A DNA stretch of 64,000 bases, taken from assembly GCA_024758765.1 (NCBI GenBank), contig CP101406.1:3534001-3598000 (forward strand). The letters run 5' to 3'. Under the pieces are notes generated by a model. It was not told where the DNA came from and did no database searches. It saw only the letters and a program-made list of their open reading frames with translations. A program made the translations under genes and the position numbers. Below are positions 7,589 through 15,968 of this stretch, piece by piece. Origin of the DNA: Mycobacterium sp. SVM_VP21. GTDB lineage: Bacteria > Actinomycetota > Actinomycetes > Mycobacteriales > Mycobacteriaceae. Within the stretch, counting starts at the first letter, position 1; each line of letters begins with the position of its first letter.

Positions 7589-8176
7589 ATGGCACTGTTG
7601 ACTATCGGCGAGCAGTTCCCGTCCTACCGGCTCACCGCCTTGATCCCGGGCGACCTGTCGAAGGTCGACGCGAGCGGGCCCGACGACTTCTTCACCACCA
7701 TCACCAGCGATGACTACGCCGGCAAGTGGCGCGTGGTGTTCTTCTGGCCCAAGGACTTCACCTTCATCTGCCCCACCGAGATCGCGGCGTTCGGCAAGCT
7801 GAACGACGAGTTCGCCGACCGCGACGCCCAGATTCTCGGCGCCTCGACCGACAACGAGTTCGTGCACTACAACTGGCGCGCCCAGCACGAGGACCTCAAG
7901 ACGCTGCCGTTCCCGATGCTCTCGGACCTCAACCGCGAACTGGTGACTGCGACCGGGGTGCTCAACGCCGACGGCGTCGCCGACCGGGCCACCTTCATCA
8001 TCGACCCCAACAACGAGATTCAGTTCGTCTCGGTGACGGCGGGATCGGTGGGCCGCAACGTTGACGAGGTGCTGCGGGTGCTTGACGCACTGCAGTCCGA
8101 CGAGCTGTGCGCCTGCAACTGGAAGAAGGGCGAGGCGACCCTGAACGTCGGCGAGCTGCTCAAAGAATCGCTGTAG
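7589..8176 (+). CDS. ahpC: alkyl hydroperoxide reductase, peroxiredoxin subunit
   Basis: This 195-residue 2-Cys peroxiredoxin, the same length as M. tuberculosis AhpC, has its peroxidatic Cys in FTFICPTE (about residue 61). The resolving cysteines are in DELCACNW near the C-terminus, giving the three-Cys mycobacterial arrangement. It reduces hydrogen peroxide, organic hydroperoxides and peroxynitrite in the cytosol, with AhpD/Lpd/SucB or thioredoxin as reductant. The ATG at MALLTIGEQF was chosen because AAGGAG lies five bases upstream. It is followed by ahpD after 64 bp and is controlled by the divergent oxyR. Confidence 0.96.
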   Translation: MALLTIGEQFPSYRLTALIPGDLSKVDASGPDDFFTTITSDDYAGKWRVVFFWPKDFTFICPTEIAAFGKLNDEFADRDAQILGASTDNEFVHYNWRAQHEDLKTLPFPMLSDLNRELVTATGVLNADGVADRATFIIDPNNEIQFVSVTAGSVGRNVDEVLRVLDALQSDELCACNWKKGEATLNVGELLKESL

Positions 8177-8240
8177 ATCGCAGCCGGATGAATCGCGCTC
8201 GCGGTGATGTCGAGCGCCAGGATGAGGAGGAACAGCGCCA

Positions 8241-8777
8241 ATGAGTATTGAGAACCTCAAGAACGCGATCCCGGAGTACGCCAAGGACCTCAAGCTCAAC
8301 CTGGGTTCGATCGCCCGCACCACGGTCCTGAACGAAGAGCAGCTCTGGGGCAGCCTGTTGGCCAGTGCCGCGGCCACTCGCAACGCCACGGTGCTGGCCG
8401 AGATCGGGGCCGAGGCCGCCGACAACCTGTCGGCGGAGGCCTATCAGGCCGCCCTGGGCGCCGCATCGATCATGGGCATGAACAACGTGTTCTACCGTGG
8501 TCGGCACTTCCTGGACGGCAGCTATGACGACCTGCGGCCCGGGTTGCGGATGAACATCATCGGCAACCCGGGGGTCGACAAGGCCAACTTCGAGCTGTGG
8601 AGCTTCGCTGTCTCGGCAATCAACGGTTGCCAGGCCTGCGTTGCCTCCCACGAGCAGGTCGTCCGGGAGGCGGGCGTCGGCCGCGAAGCGGTTCTGGAAG
8701 CTCTCAAGGTCGCTTCGATTGTGGCCGGGGTGGCGCAGGCGGTCTTCGCCGCCAGCGCCGACCCGAACGCTACTTAG
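8241..8777 (+). CDS. ahpD: alkylhydroperoxidase AhpD
   Basis: This 178-residue all-helical protein carries the complete active site: E upstream, then CQACVASH, in which both cysteines and the His of C-x2-C-x3-H are present. In M. tuberculosis, AhpD is reduced by the lipoyl group of SucB/Lpd and in turn reduces AhpC. The ATG lies behind GAGGAGGAA and directly follows ahpC, so the two form an operon. It makes a useful contrast with the AhpD-like protein near the left edge, which lacks the His. Confidence 0.95.
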   Translation: MSIENLKNAIPEYAKDLKLNLGSIARTTVLNEEQLWGSLLASAAATRNATVLAEIGAEAADNLSAEAYQAALGAASIMGMNNVFYRGRHFLDGSYDDLRPGLRMNIIGNPGVDKANFELWSFAVSAINGCQACVASHEQVVREAGVGREAVLEALKVASIVAGVAQAVFAASADPNAT

Positions 8778-8850
8778 GCGTTCCGAGGCGGTCCTGTCCC
8801 TATCGGCGCGCGCCGGGCGATCCCCGGCGCGCGCCGTAGACTTTGATCCC

Positions 8851-9333
8851 GTGACGCTCAGCGATGCCGACCGTGGCTATCTGGCCCGCTGCGTCGAATT
8901 GGCTGGCGAGGCCGTGGCGCACGGCGACGACCCGTTCGGTTCACTGTTGGTCGATGCCGACGGCACGGTGCTCTTCGAGGACCGCAACCGCGCCGGCGAC
9001 GGCGATGCCACCCGCCATCCGGAGTTGACCATCGCCCAGTGGGCAGTGGCCAATCTCATTCCAGCGCAACGTATCCAGGCCACCGTCTACACCTCCGGCG
9101 AACACTGCGCGATGTGCGCCGCGGCACACGCCTGGGTCGGATTGGGCCGGATCGTCTACGCCTCGTCGGCGGCGCAACTGACCGAATGGCTGCGCGAGCT
9201 GCGGGTGCCGGCGGCCCCGGTGGCCCCGCTGCCGATCACCGCAGTCGCCCCGCACGCGGTGGTCGACGGGCCGGCAGCGGAATTCGAAGCGGACTTGAAG
9301 GCGCTGTTTAGGGCCCGCCACCAAAATCGGTAA
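8851..9333 (+). CDS. nucleoside/guanine deaminase-like zinc enzyme (CDA fold)
   Basis: This 160-residue cytidine-deaminase-fold protein shows the zinc-binding and catalytic pattern: H-P-E (ATRHPELT) followed by C-x2-C (EHCAMCAAAH). His and the two Cys bind zinc and Glu shuttles protons. The HPE version, rather than HAE, is common in guanine-deaminase-like and tRNA-independent nucleoside deaminases. The GTG start was chosen because it directly precedes the conserved first helix (LSDADRGYLARCVELAGEA). It is co-directional with ahpCD, but a functional link is not evident. The likely substrate is a purine or pyrimidine base in salvage. Confidence 0.8.
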   Translation: MTLSDADRGYLARCVELAGEAVAHGDDPFGSLLVDADGTVLFEDRNRAGDGDATRHPELTIAQWAVANLIPAQRIQATVYTSGEHCAMCAAAHAWVGLGRIVYASSAAQLTEWLRELRVPAAPVAPLPITAVAPHAVVDGPAAEFEADLKALFRARHQNR

Positions 9334-9426
9334 TCCTCACTCTTGAGCCAGCCACGCCAGTCGGTCCAGCGTCACCGGGTCCTCAACCGTGGCACAGTTC
9401 GACGAGCAGCAGGAAAGGAGTCAGCG

Positions 9427-10665
9427 ATGTCGGCGACGCAACGGCGGGTTCCCAGGATCGGTGAACTTGCGCCACTGATCCGTCTCCGCAGGCCACGGTT
9501 GAACCGCACCGCGCGCCGGCTTGAGACCGCATTGACCGTCGAAGACCTGCGTCTGCTCGCCAAACGGCGCACCCCCCGAGCCGCCTTCGACTACACCGAC
9601 GGCGCCGCCGAAGACGAGATCTCGCTGGAACGAGCCCGACAGGCCTTCCGGGACATTGAGTTTCATCCGGCCATCCTGCGCGACGTCTCAACTGTCGACA
9701 CCAGCCGCGAGGTGCTCGGCGCGCCGGTGGCGTTGCCGTTCGCGATCGCACCGACCGGCTTCACGCGGCTGATGCACACCGCGGGCGAGCTGGCCGGCGC
9801 CCGCGCCGCCGAAGCCGCCGGTATCCCGTTCGCGCTGTCGACCTTGGGCACCGCCTCGATCGAAGATGTCGCGGCGGCCGCCCCCGGGGCCCGCCGCTGG
9901 TTTCAGCTCTACATGTGGCATGACCGCGACCGGTCGATGGCGCTGCTGCGCCGCGCCGCCGAAGCCGGCTACGACACCCTGCTGGCGACCGTCGACTGTC
10001 CGGTCGCCGGAGCGCGGCGACGCGACTCCCGCAACGGCATGTCCATCCCACCGGCGCTGACGCTGCGCACGATCGCCGATGCCGCGATGCATCCGGCCTG
10101 GTGGTTCGACCTGCTCACCACCGAACCCCTGTCCTTCGCATCGCTGGACCGCTGGTCGGGCACCGTCGCGCAGTACATGGACACCATGTTCGACCCGAGC
10201 CTGACCTTCGACGACCTGGCCTGGGTCAAGTCCCAATGGCCGGGCCGATTCGTCGTCAAAGGCATTCAGAGCCTCGCCGACGCCCGCGCGGTGGTCGATC
10301 GGGGTGCGGACGGCATCGTGCTGTCCAACCACGGCGGCCGCCAGCTCGATCGAGCGCCGGTACCGTTCCAGCTGTTGCCCGAAGTGGCGCGCGAGGTAGG
10401 AGCCGACACCGAGATCCTGCTGGACACCGGCATCATGTCCGGCGCCGACATCGTCGCGGCGATCGCACTGGGTGCCCGCTGCACTCTGATCGGGCGGGCG
10501 TACCTCTACGGGCTGATGGCCGGTGGCCAGGCCGGGGTGGACCGCGTGATCGACATCCTCGCCGAGCAGATCCGGCGCACCATGCGGTTGCTCGGGGTCG
10601 GCGAACTGGCCGAGCTGACGCCGCAGCATGTCACCCAGTTGCAACGACTGGTGCCGCGCCGGTAA
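9427..10665 (+). CDS. lldD2: FMN-dependent alpha-hydroxy-acid dehydrogenase, LldD2-like (probable L-lactate dehydrogenase)
   Basis: This 412-residue TIM-barrel flavoprotein has FMN-binding segments [19 protein letters not shown] and [10 protein letters not shown] (the active-site His and Arg of the family) followed by [20 protein letters not shown]. The family oxidises L-2-hydroxy acids to 2-oxo acids at the membrane; mycobacterial LldD2 (Rv1872c) is the quinone-linked L-lactate dehydrogenase. The following genes match Rv1870c and Rv1869c, supporting orthology. The ATG at MSATQRR follows GAAAGGAG. Other 2-hydroxy acids remain possible substrates. Confidence 0.88.
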   Translation: MSATQRRVPRIGELAPLIRLRRPRLNRTARRLETALTVEDLRLLAKRRTPRAAFDYTDGAAEDEISLERARQAFRDIEFHPAILRDVSTVDTSREVLGAPVALPFAIAPTGFTRLMHTAGELAGARAAEAAGIPFALSTLGTASIEDVAAAAPGARRWFQLYMWHDRDRSMALLRRAAEAGYDTLLATVDCPVAGARRRDSRNGMSIPPALTLRTIADAAMHPAWWFDLLTTEPLSFASLDRWSGTVAQYMDTMFDPSLTFDDLAWVKSQWPGRFVVKGIQSLADARAVVDRGADGIVLSNHGGRQLDRAPVPFQLLPEVAREVGADTEILLDTGIMSGADIVAAIALGARCTLIGRAYLYGLMAGGQAGVDRVIDILAEQIRRTMRLLGVGELAELTPQHVTQLQRLVPRR

Positions 10666-10730
10666 CGGGTCGGAACCTTCCGGCCTGACGCCGGGTTTGT
10701 GCTGCGGCCGAAGCGGGTATTCGCGCTGCT

Positions 10731-11366
10731 GTGTATAGCCATAAGGAACTGGTACGTCGGCTGCTGCGGCGCGCCGGTACCACCTATGCCCAGGAGGCCG
10801 GCATTCGGTTGCGCAACCAACCGATGCCGCTGTTTCAGCTGCTGATGCTGTGCATGCTGGCCAGCAAGCCCATCGACTCCGCCGTCGCGGCGCACGCGGC
10901 CCGCGAACTGTTCAAGACTGGATTGCGCACGCCGCACAAAGTCCTCGAGGCAGATCGCCAGACCGTGATCGATGCCTTGGGCCGGGCTCACTACCGCCGC
11001 TACGACGAGAGTTCGGCGACCATGCTGGTCGAACTCGCCGAGGCGGCGCGGGAGAACTACGGCGGCGACCTTCGGATGCTGGCCGAACGAAGCGGGCGCG
11101 ATGTCGAGGCGGCCGCCGCGGCGCTGCAGGAGTTCAAAGGAATCGGTGAAGTCGGCGCGAGCATCTTTCTCCGCGAAGTCCAAGACGTCTGGCCCTGGGC
11201 CCGCTCCACTTTCGACGACCGTGCATTGGACGCCGCACGCGACCTCGGGCTGCCCAGCGACGCAAACGAACTCGGCGCGCTCTCCCAAGGACGCAATGCC
11301 GAGCTCGCCGCGGCCCTGGTCCGCTACTCCGTCGACGCCGACATCCGCGAGCGACTGTCCGACTGA
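10731..11366 (+). CDS. helix-hairpin-helix endonuclease III-like protein, Rv1870c-like
   Basis: This 211-residue helical protein shows an HhH motif GIGEVGASIFLREVQ (about residues 137-151) of the kind found in endonuclease III/MutY-type DNA glycosylases. It lacks the C-terminal four-Cys iron-sulfur loop, and the catalytic Lys expected in the HhH of Nth is not evident, so glycosylase activity is uncertain. It starts at GTG (VYSHKELVRR). It sits between lldD2 and the ferredoxin reductase gene, 17 bp before the latter, matching the M. tuberculosis order. A DNA-binding or repair role is inferred from the fold only. Confidence 0.75.
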   Translation: MYSHKELVRRLLRRAGTTYAQEAGIRLRNQPMPLFQLLMLCMLASKPIDSAVAAHAARELFKTGLRTPHKVLEADRQTVIDALGRAHYRRYDESSATMLVELAEAARENYGGDLRMLAERSGRDVEAAAAALQEFKGIGEVGASIFLREVQDVWPWARSTFDDRALDAARDLGLPSDANELGALSQGRNAELAAALVRYSVDADIRERLSD

Positions 11367-11383
11367 CGAGCAAAGGAGTACAC

Positions 11384-12616
11384 GTGTCTGCACGGGCCAC
11401 GTTCGTGATCGTCGGTGCCGGGCTGGCGGCAGCCAAGGCAGCAGAGGCTCTCGTCGACAAGAACTTCGACGGTGCAGTCGTGGTTGTCGGTGAGGAGCGG
11501 CAGCTGCCCTACGAGCGCCCTCCGCTGTCGAAAGAGTTCCTGGCGGGCAAAAAGACCCTCGACGACTTCACCGTGCAGACCCAGGACTGGTATCGCGAGC
11601 ACGACATCGACCTGCGGCTGGGGACCGCCGTGGCGGAGTTGGACCCGTCCGGTCACACCGTCGCACTGGCCGATGGCACCCGGCTCGGCTACGACAAGCT
11701 GCTGTTGGCCACCGGTTCGCGCTCACGGCGGCTGCCGATCCCAGGCTCCGACGTCCCCAGCGTGCACTATCTGCGCACGATCGAAGACGCGGCCACGCTG
11801 GATTCCGCATTGACCACCGCTGAATCGCTGGCGGTGGTGGGTGCGGGCTGGATCGGCATGGAGGTGGCCGCCGGTGCACGCCAGCGTGGCGTCAGCGTCA
11901 CCGTGGTGGAGAGTGCCGCCTTGCCGCTGCTGGCCGCCCTGGGCGCGGAGAACGCCGCGGTTTTCGCCGATCTGCACTGCGAGCACGGTGTCGAGCTGCG
12001 CACGGGGGCGACCGTCGCAGAGATCACCACCGACGACGGTGTAGCTACCGGCCTGCGGTTGGGCGACGGCTCGCAGGTCAGCGCGGACGCAGTGCTGGTC
12101 GCGGTCGGCGCCCAGCCCAATATCGAATTGGCGCAACAGGCCGGCCTTTCCACCGGTGACGGCGGTGTGCTGGTGGACGCGGGCCTGCGCAGCAGCGACC
12201 CCGACATCTTCGCCGTCGGCGACATCGCCGCCGCGCAGCATCGGTTGTTCGGCACCCGGATCCGCACCGAGCACTGGGCCAACGCCCTCAAGCAGCCGGC
12301 GGTCGCCGTGGCGGGCATGCTCGGCGAGTCCGCCGAATACACCGACCTGCCGTACTTTTTCACCGATCAGTACGACCTCGGGATGGAATATGTCGGCTAC
12401 GCACCGCACTACGCCCGTGTGGTGTTTCGCGGTGAACCCGCCGGCCGCGAATACACCAGCTTCTGGCTCGGTGATGACAATCGGGTGCTGGCCGGGATGA
12501 ATGTCAACATCTGGGAGGGCCTCGACGACATCAAGGCCCTGATCAGCGCGCGGGCCCCGGTCGACCCGGACCGACTGACCGACCCGCAGGTACCGCTGGG
12601 CGAGCTGACGGGCTAG
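11384..12616 (+). CDS. FAD-dependent ferredoxin/rubredoxin reductase, Rv1869c-like
   Basis: This 410-residue two-dinucleotide-domain flavoprotein has an N-terminal FAD Rossmann motif FVIVGAGLAAAKAAE, then ERPPLSKEFL, an NAD(P)H Rossmann motif LAVVGAGWIGMEVAAG and the FAD-closing IFAVGDIAA. Its pattern and length fit ferredoxin reductases that feed P450s, dioxygenases or other ferredoxins. The GTG start is preceded by AAAGGAG. It may reduce the ferredoxin Bfd or a P450 partner; neither is shown. It is convergent with the thiolase gene, 16 bp between stops. Confidence 0.88.
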   Translation: MSARATFVIVGAGLAAAKAAEALVDKNFDGAVVVVGEERQLPYERPPLSKEFLAGKKTLDDFTVQTQDWYREHDIDLRLGTAVAELDPSGHTVALADGTRLGYDKLLLATGSRSRRLPIPGSDVPSVHYLRTIEDAATLDSALTTAESLAVVGAGWIGMEVAAGARQRGVSVTVVESAALPLLAALGAENAAVFADLHCEHGVELRTGATVAEITTDDGVATGLRLGDGSQVSADAVLVAVGAQPNIELAQQAGLSTGDGGVLVDAGLRSSDPDIFAVGDIAAAQHRLFGTRIRTEHWANALKQPAVAVAGMLGESAEYTDLPYFFTDQYDLGMEYVGYAPHYARVVFRGEPAGREYTSFWLGDDNRVLAGMNVNIWEGLDDIKALISARAPVDPDRLTDPQVPLGELTG

Positions 12617-12632
12617 CCGCCCGGCGTCGGGA

Positions 12633-14138
12633 CTACTGCAGCGTCGCGGTGCCGTCATCGTGCACGTCGACCGCCGCACCGGCGATGTCCTCGCGCACGG
12701 TCACCTCGGCAGCACCCGGATCCCGGATCACCGCCAGAGTTCGTGACCCGTCGGGGGTGCGGACCGCCAGGAACGCCTGCAGCGGTTGCCCGTCGCGGTC
12801 GAACGGCGTCGTCCAGGACTCCACCGCACCCGTCCCCTGCCACTGCACCAGCGCCGGCAGGGTGGCTTGAGCATCCACCGCCGGTTGCACGTCCTCCCAC
12901 CGGAAGCCGGACGGCGGCGGTTCAGTGCCGTACACCCCGAAACTGTGCTTGGTCAGGTAGCCGCCATTGGCGGTGATCAAGCCTCGCCGTCCGGGATTGG
13001 CCACCAGCAGTTCGGCCAGGGTGGCAATCGAGTGCGTCACGTAGTTGTTCCACGGGCCACCGGCGAAGGTGAGCCCGCCGGTCACAGTCAGCGGTCGGCC
13101 GGGGCTATCGGTAGGCAGCCCGAGTTCTGCTGCCGCAACCTGCACCGCGGACGGGAAGCACGAGTACAAGTCGACGTGATCGATCTCGGCGATATCGCCG
13201 ATACCGGCCAACTCGCACGCGCGGGCCCCGGCGATCCGGATCGCCGGCGATCGGTGCAGTTCGGCGCGGTTGGCGATCGCATAGGTGTCGTGGGCGTCGG
13301 CGCCGGCGTGCGGAAACACCCAGTTCTCAGCCGGCACCCGCAGCTCGGTGGCGCGCTGCACCGAGGTCAGCACCAGCGCGGCCGCTTGATCGACCATGTT
13401 GTTGGAGTTCATCAACTTGGTGTAGGGCCAGCTGATCATGCGGTTCTTCGGGCTCGGCTGCCAAATCTCTTCGGCGCCAACGGGTTGACGGATCCAGGCG
13501 TGCGGGTTGTCGACGGCGACCGCGTTGAACCGCGACCACAGTTCACCGATGCGCCGTCGATGTTCCTCGACGGTCTCCCCCGCGGCGATGCGCAGCGCCT
13601 GTTCGAACATCGGGTAGACGTAGGCGGGTCGGTCCAATCCGATGCGCTCTTCGGCCGGGCCGGCCATCGGCACGTCTTCGCCCTCGCATTGGGCCATCGG
13701 GACCGTGTCGTCCTGTTGCGTCCAGGCCAGTTTGCCGCCGGCGCGTCGCAGCCGGGTCCGGGTGCGCCAGGTTTCACCGCCGGCCACCAGCACCACGCCA
13801 GCGCGGCCGTCGCGGATATCCAGACAGGCTTGATTCACCAGGGACTGCGGCACATTGCCGCCCACCGGACTGTAACGGGTGGCGGGGCGCTCAGCGCCGA
13901 TCCGTTGGCCGAGCAGCGCGCCCGGATCGCGGTAACGCGCCGAGAACAGGTTCACCACCCGAATCGAGTCCACCGCGCGCAGCACCCGGTCGTGGGCGGC
14001 GTGGCGTGCCGCCGCCACCATCAGATCGACGGGTTCTGTCGCGTCGGTGTCGTCGCGGTGGTTCACCTGGCCGTAGCCGATCAGCACCGGTGTCCGGGGG
14101 TCAACGGGCATGGACGTAACACTAATCGGCGGGTTCAT
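12633..14138 (-). CDS. thiolase-fold acetyl-CoA acetyltransferase-like protein, Rv1867-like
   Basis: This 501-residue thiolase-superfamily protein has N-terminal TPVLIGYGQVNHR, mid-region MISWPYTKLMNSNNMVDQAAALVL, and C-terminal LYSCFPSAVQVAAAELGL followed by VTGGLTFAGGPWNNYVTH. In these SCP-like thiolases the catalytic Cys and His are expected in SCFP and the GGP/H segment. It probably acts on acyl-CoA in sterol or fatty-acid turnover. It belongs with the CoA-transferase gene 4 kb upstream on the same strand (adjacent in M. tuberculosis as Rv1866-Rv1867) but is now separated by an insertion. The start is uncertain: ATG at 14138 lies in the upstream remnant, ATG at 14111 also fits. Confidence 0.85.
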   Translation of the reverse strand: MNPPISVTSMPVDPRTPVLIGYGQVNHRDDTDATEPVDLMVAAARHAAHDRVLRAVDSIRVVNLFSARYRDPGALLGQRIGAERPATRYSPVGGNVPQSLVNQACLDIRDGRAGVVLVAGGETWRTRTRLRRAGGKLAWTQQDDTVPMAQCEGEDVPMAGPAEERIGLDRPAYVYPMFEQALRIAAGETVEEHRRRIGELWSRFNAVAVDNPHAWIRQPVGAEEIWQPSPKNRMISWPYTKLMNSNNMVDQAAALVLTSVQRATELRVPAENWVFPHAGADAHDTYAIANRAELHRSPAIRIAGARACELAGIGDIAEIDHVDLYSCFPSAVQVAAAELGLPTDSPGRPLTVTGGLTFAGGPWNNYVTHSIATLAELLVANPGRRGLITANGGYLTKHSFGVYGTEPPPSGFRWEDVQPAVDAQATLPALVQWQGTGAVESWTTPFDRDGQPLQAFLAVRTPDGSRTLAVIRDPGAAEVTVREDIAGAAVDVHDDGTATLQ

Positions 14139-14236
14139 GCGGCGGTCCCAGCTTCGCCTCTCCTCCGTCGAGGCTCGCTGAACCGCCGGCGAACAGCACG
14201 CCGTCGGCGATCAACCGTTCGGTTCCCGGGGCCGCG
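14122..14236 (-). pseudogene. detached 3' end of a CoA-transferase gene
   Basis: Directly after the TIR gene stop codon, the minus strand reads in one frame GTERLIADGVLFAGG and continues through the palindromic repeat to a stop. The first part matches the C-terminus of the CoA-transferase that ends at 18389 ([15 protein letters not shown]), with close to 80% base identity over about 40 bp. I read it as the original end of that gene, left beside the thiolase when a 4.15-kb segment entered and supplied or captured a second end. Confidence 0.7.
14132..14187 (-). repeat. 56-bp palindromic repeat, copy 2
   Basis: This copy differs from the 5.1-kb copy at only four positions. It folds the same way, with a complete five-pair inner stem GCCTC/GAGGC around the loop GACGGAGGA. 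It is in frame with the CoA-transferase remnant and would give it the tail GGSASLDGGEAKLGPPHEP. It also contains or abuts the first possible thiolase start codon. Confidence 0.75.
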
Positions 14237-15844
14237 CTAGAAAGGAGGGATATCTGTCACGGCAGCTGCCAACCTTCCGGCGATCTTGTTGGCTTCATCG
14301 TCGACATGGTCTCCGCAGGCCTTGATATCGAGGACCATGTTGGAGACCAGCCGCAACACACGTTGGCACGCGTAACCATTGTCGCTGGCGAGGGTGAATG
14401 ACTGGGCAATCTTCGGGGCGTCCCCGGCTACATCGCCGACCTTCCAGGTGTACGTTTCTGTTCCGCGGTAGGTCACGCTCACGGTCTGTCCGGCGCAGGC
14501 CTTCCACGGGATTGCCGAGGCCCGGACGAACGCCAGTGCGCGGTCGCTGTTTTCCGGGAATACCGCCACATCTTGGTCGACGAACATATTGCCGTCGATG
14601 CCGGCGCGGGCCATACCACCGCGATCCTCGGATACCCGCCACGTCACCTGGCCTCCGCCACTGTCCCGATAGGTTCGGTCCAGTCCTGGATAAAGCACAC
14701 TCGCGCACTCCGGGGGTGACACCTCAATCATGCCGCTGGTGTGCTTAGCCCGGTGGATACCGCTTTCGGCGGTCGCCATTCCGTCGGCGCCCATGATGGC
14801 GTCGAGGACGTTGTCATCGAGTAATGCAATGCTGGGCCCTTGCGGTTCCGCCTGGCTGCGCAGCACCGCGACCACGATCGTGGCCACCACCGCGACGCCG
14901 GCACCGCAGGCAAAGAGCCACCTGCTGCGGCCGTGTCGTCTCCCCCGTGATTCGGCTGCGTCGGAGGCTCTAGCGGCAATGACAACCGGTCGAGCTCGCC
15001 CGGCCGGTGGCTCGACGACGGAGAGCATGCCCGACGGCGATGTCTCCACGACCTGCGCACTCGACGGCGAATGCTCCATCGCAGGGGCGATACTCGGCGA
15101 TCGGTCCACCGTGGAGCCCGCATCCGGTGGCAAGCCGACCGGTTGGGGGCGGGTGAAGGGCACGGTGGCCAGACCGACGGATGTCGAGAGGTTGGCATCG
15201 CAGGCACTCAGCAAGTTGTCGACATCGCTGCGCGTACGCCAGGTGACATCCGGCCGGTCGCGCAACAAATAGAGCAACCGAACGATGTCGCGATGCGCGG
15301 CCAGATCGGCGCAGTCCTCGTCCAGTTTGTTTCTCAGTTCCGAGACCAGGCCAGCCTGTTCGTAATGACTGAGCTCCGGGCTGGCGAGAACGGTGGCCAG
15401 CCTCATCAAATAGGCGAACGGCACCTCCGGTTCCTCGGGAAGCGTCGCTGGTAGTGGACCGCACTGCGCTGTTCGCTTCTGAAGCGCTTCGATCAGCCGG
15501 ATCTCGGTATCCGAAGTAGGGTTTCGGTAGTCGACGATCTGCGTTGCGGCAAGCGGGGTAACCCGAACACTGTCTACCGGACCGATCTGAACGGGAAGGA
15601 TCGGCCGGTACAGGGCTTGGGCGTATCGCAGTTCGGCAAGACAAGGTTTGGACGCCAGCGAGGTGTTCGACAGGGCGACGATGAATACGTCGCACCCGCG
15701 GATCTTTTCGAGGATGGCTTGCCACCACGCCTCGCCGCCGCCCAGCTCATCATCGAGCCACACTTCTTGACGAGTGCGCCGCAAGACCGCCAGCAAGCCG
15801 TCGATCGCCGACCTGTCCTGGCTGGCGTGACTCACGAAAAGCAC
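14237..15844 (-). CDS. TIR-domain membrane receptor with PknH-like extracytoplasmic sensor domain
   Basis: This 535-residue protein has three parts. Residues 1-125 form a TIR domain: LFVSHASQDR (strand A), WLDDELGGGEAWWQAI (BB-loop region), VFIVALSNTSLAS, then PCLAELRYA, whose Glu (about residue 71) is where NAD-cleaving TIRs carry the catalytic Glu. A helical/linker region follows, then one TM helix (WLFACGAGVAVVATIVVAVL, about 309-328). The outer 200 residues (LDDNVLDAIMGADGM ... ECASVLYPG ... WKACAGQTV ... NGYACQRVL ... DIKACGDHV) match the PknH-like sensor domain with its conserved cysteines. The GTG start was preferred to an upstream TTG because GCGGAGG lies just before it. It is divergent from the RyR/RCK gene. 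A kinase-less PknH sensor joined to TIR suggests signal-gated NAD+ cleavage; this is inference. Confidence 0.85.
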   Translation of the reverse strand: MLFVSHASQDRSAIDGLLAVLRRTRQEVWLDDELGGGEAWWQAILEKIRGCDVFIVALSNTSLASKPCLAELRYAQALYRPILPVQIGPVDSVRVTPLAATQIVDYRNPTSDTEIRLIEALQKRTAQCGPLPATLPEEPEVPFAYLMRLATVLASPELSHYEQAGLVSELRNKLDEDCADLAAHRDIVRLLYLLRDRPDVTWRTRSDVDNLLSACDANLSTSVGLATVPFTRPQPVGLPPDAGSTVDRSPSIAPAMEHSPSSAQVVETSPSGMLSVVEPPAGRARPVVIAARASDAAESRGRRHGRSRWLFACGAGVAVVATIVVAVLRSQAEPQGPSIALLDDNVLDAIMGADGMATAESGIHRAKHTSGMIEVSPPECASVLYPGLDRTYRDSGGGQVTWRVSEDRGGMARAGIDGNMFVDQDVAVFPENSDRALAFVRASAIPWKACAGQTVSVTYRGTETYTWKVGDVAGDAPKIAQSFTLASDNGYACQRVLRLVSNMVLDIKACGDHVDDEANKIAGRLAAAVTDIPPF

Positions 15845-15968
15845 CGTTGCCTCCGCAAAAATCAACTAGAGATTAACGTTACCCAGTAAACTCCGCCGTA
15901 CAATACTAAGAGTCAGATTGGTGATTTTCATTCCGAATAAGTGCACGTACGCTCTGGCAGCGGGGTGG
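15845..15968. promoter_or_regulatory. shared AT-rich divergent promoter region of the TIR/RyR pair
   Basis: The stretch between the two divergent starts is markedly richer in A and T than its surroundings (for example AAAAATCAACTAGAGATTAA and CAATACTAAG). It must hold promoters for both genes. TACAATACTAAG contains a TACAAT -10-like hexamer for the rightward gene. No inverted repeat convincing enough to call an operator was seen. Confidence 0.5.

Noticed and set aside
13088..14240. Long plus-strand frame opposite the thiolase gene
   Set aside because: Composition (Arg/Gly/His-rich, no domains) marks it as an antisense shadow of a clear thiolase-family gene.
15863..15865. TTG at 15865 as the TIR gene start
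   Set aside because: No ribosome site precedes it, whereas GCGGAGG lies five bases before the GTG at 15844.
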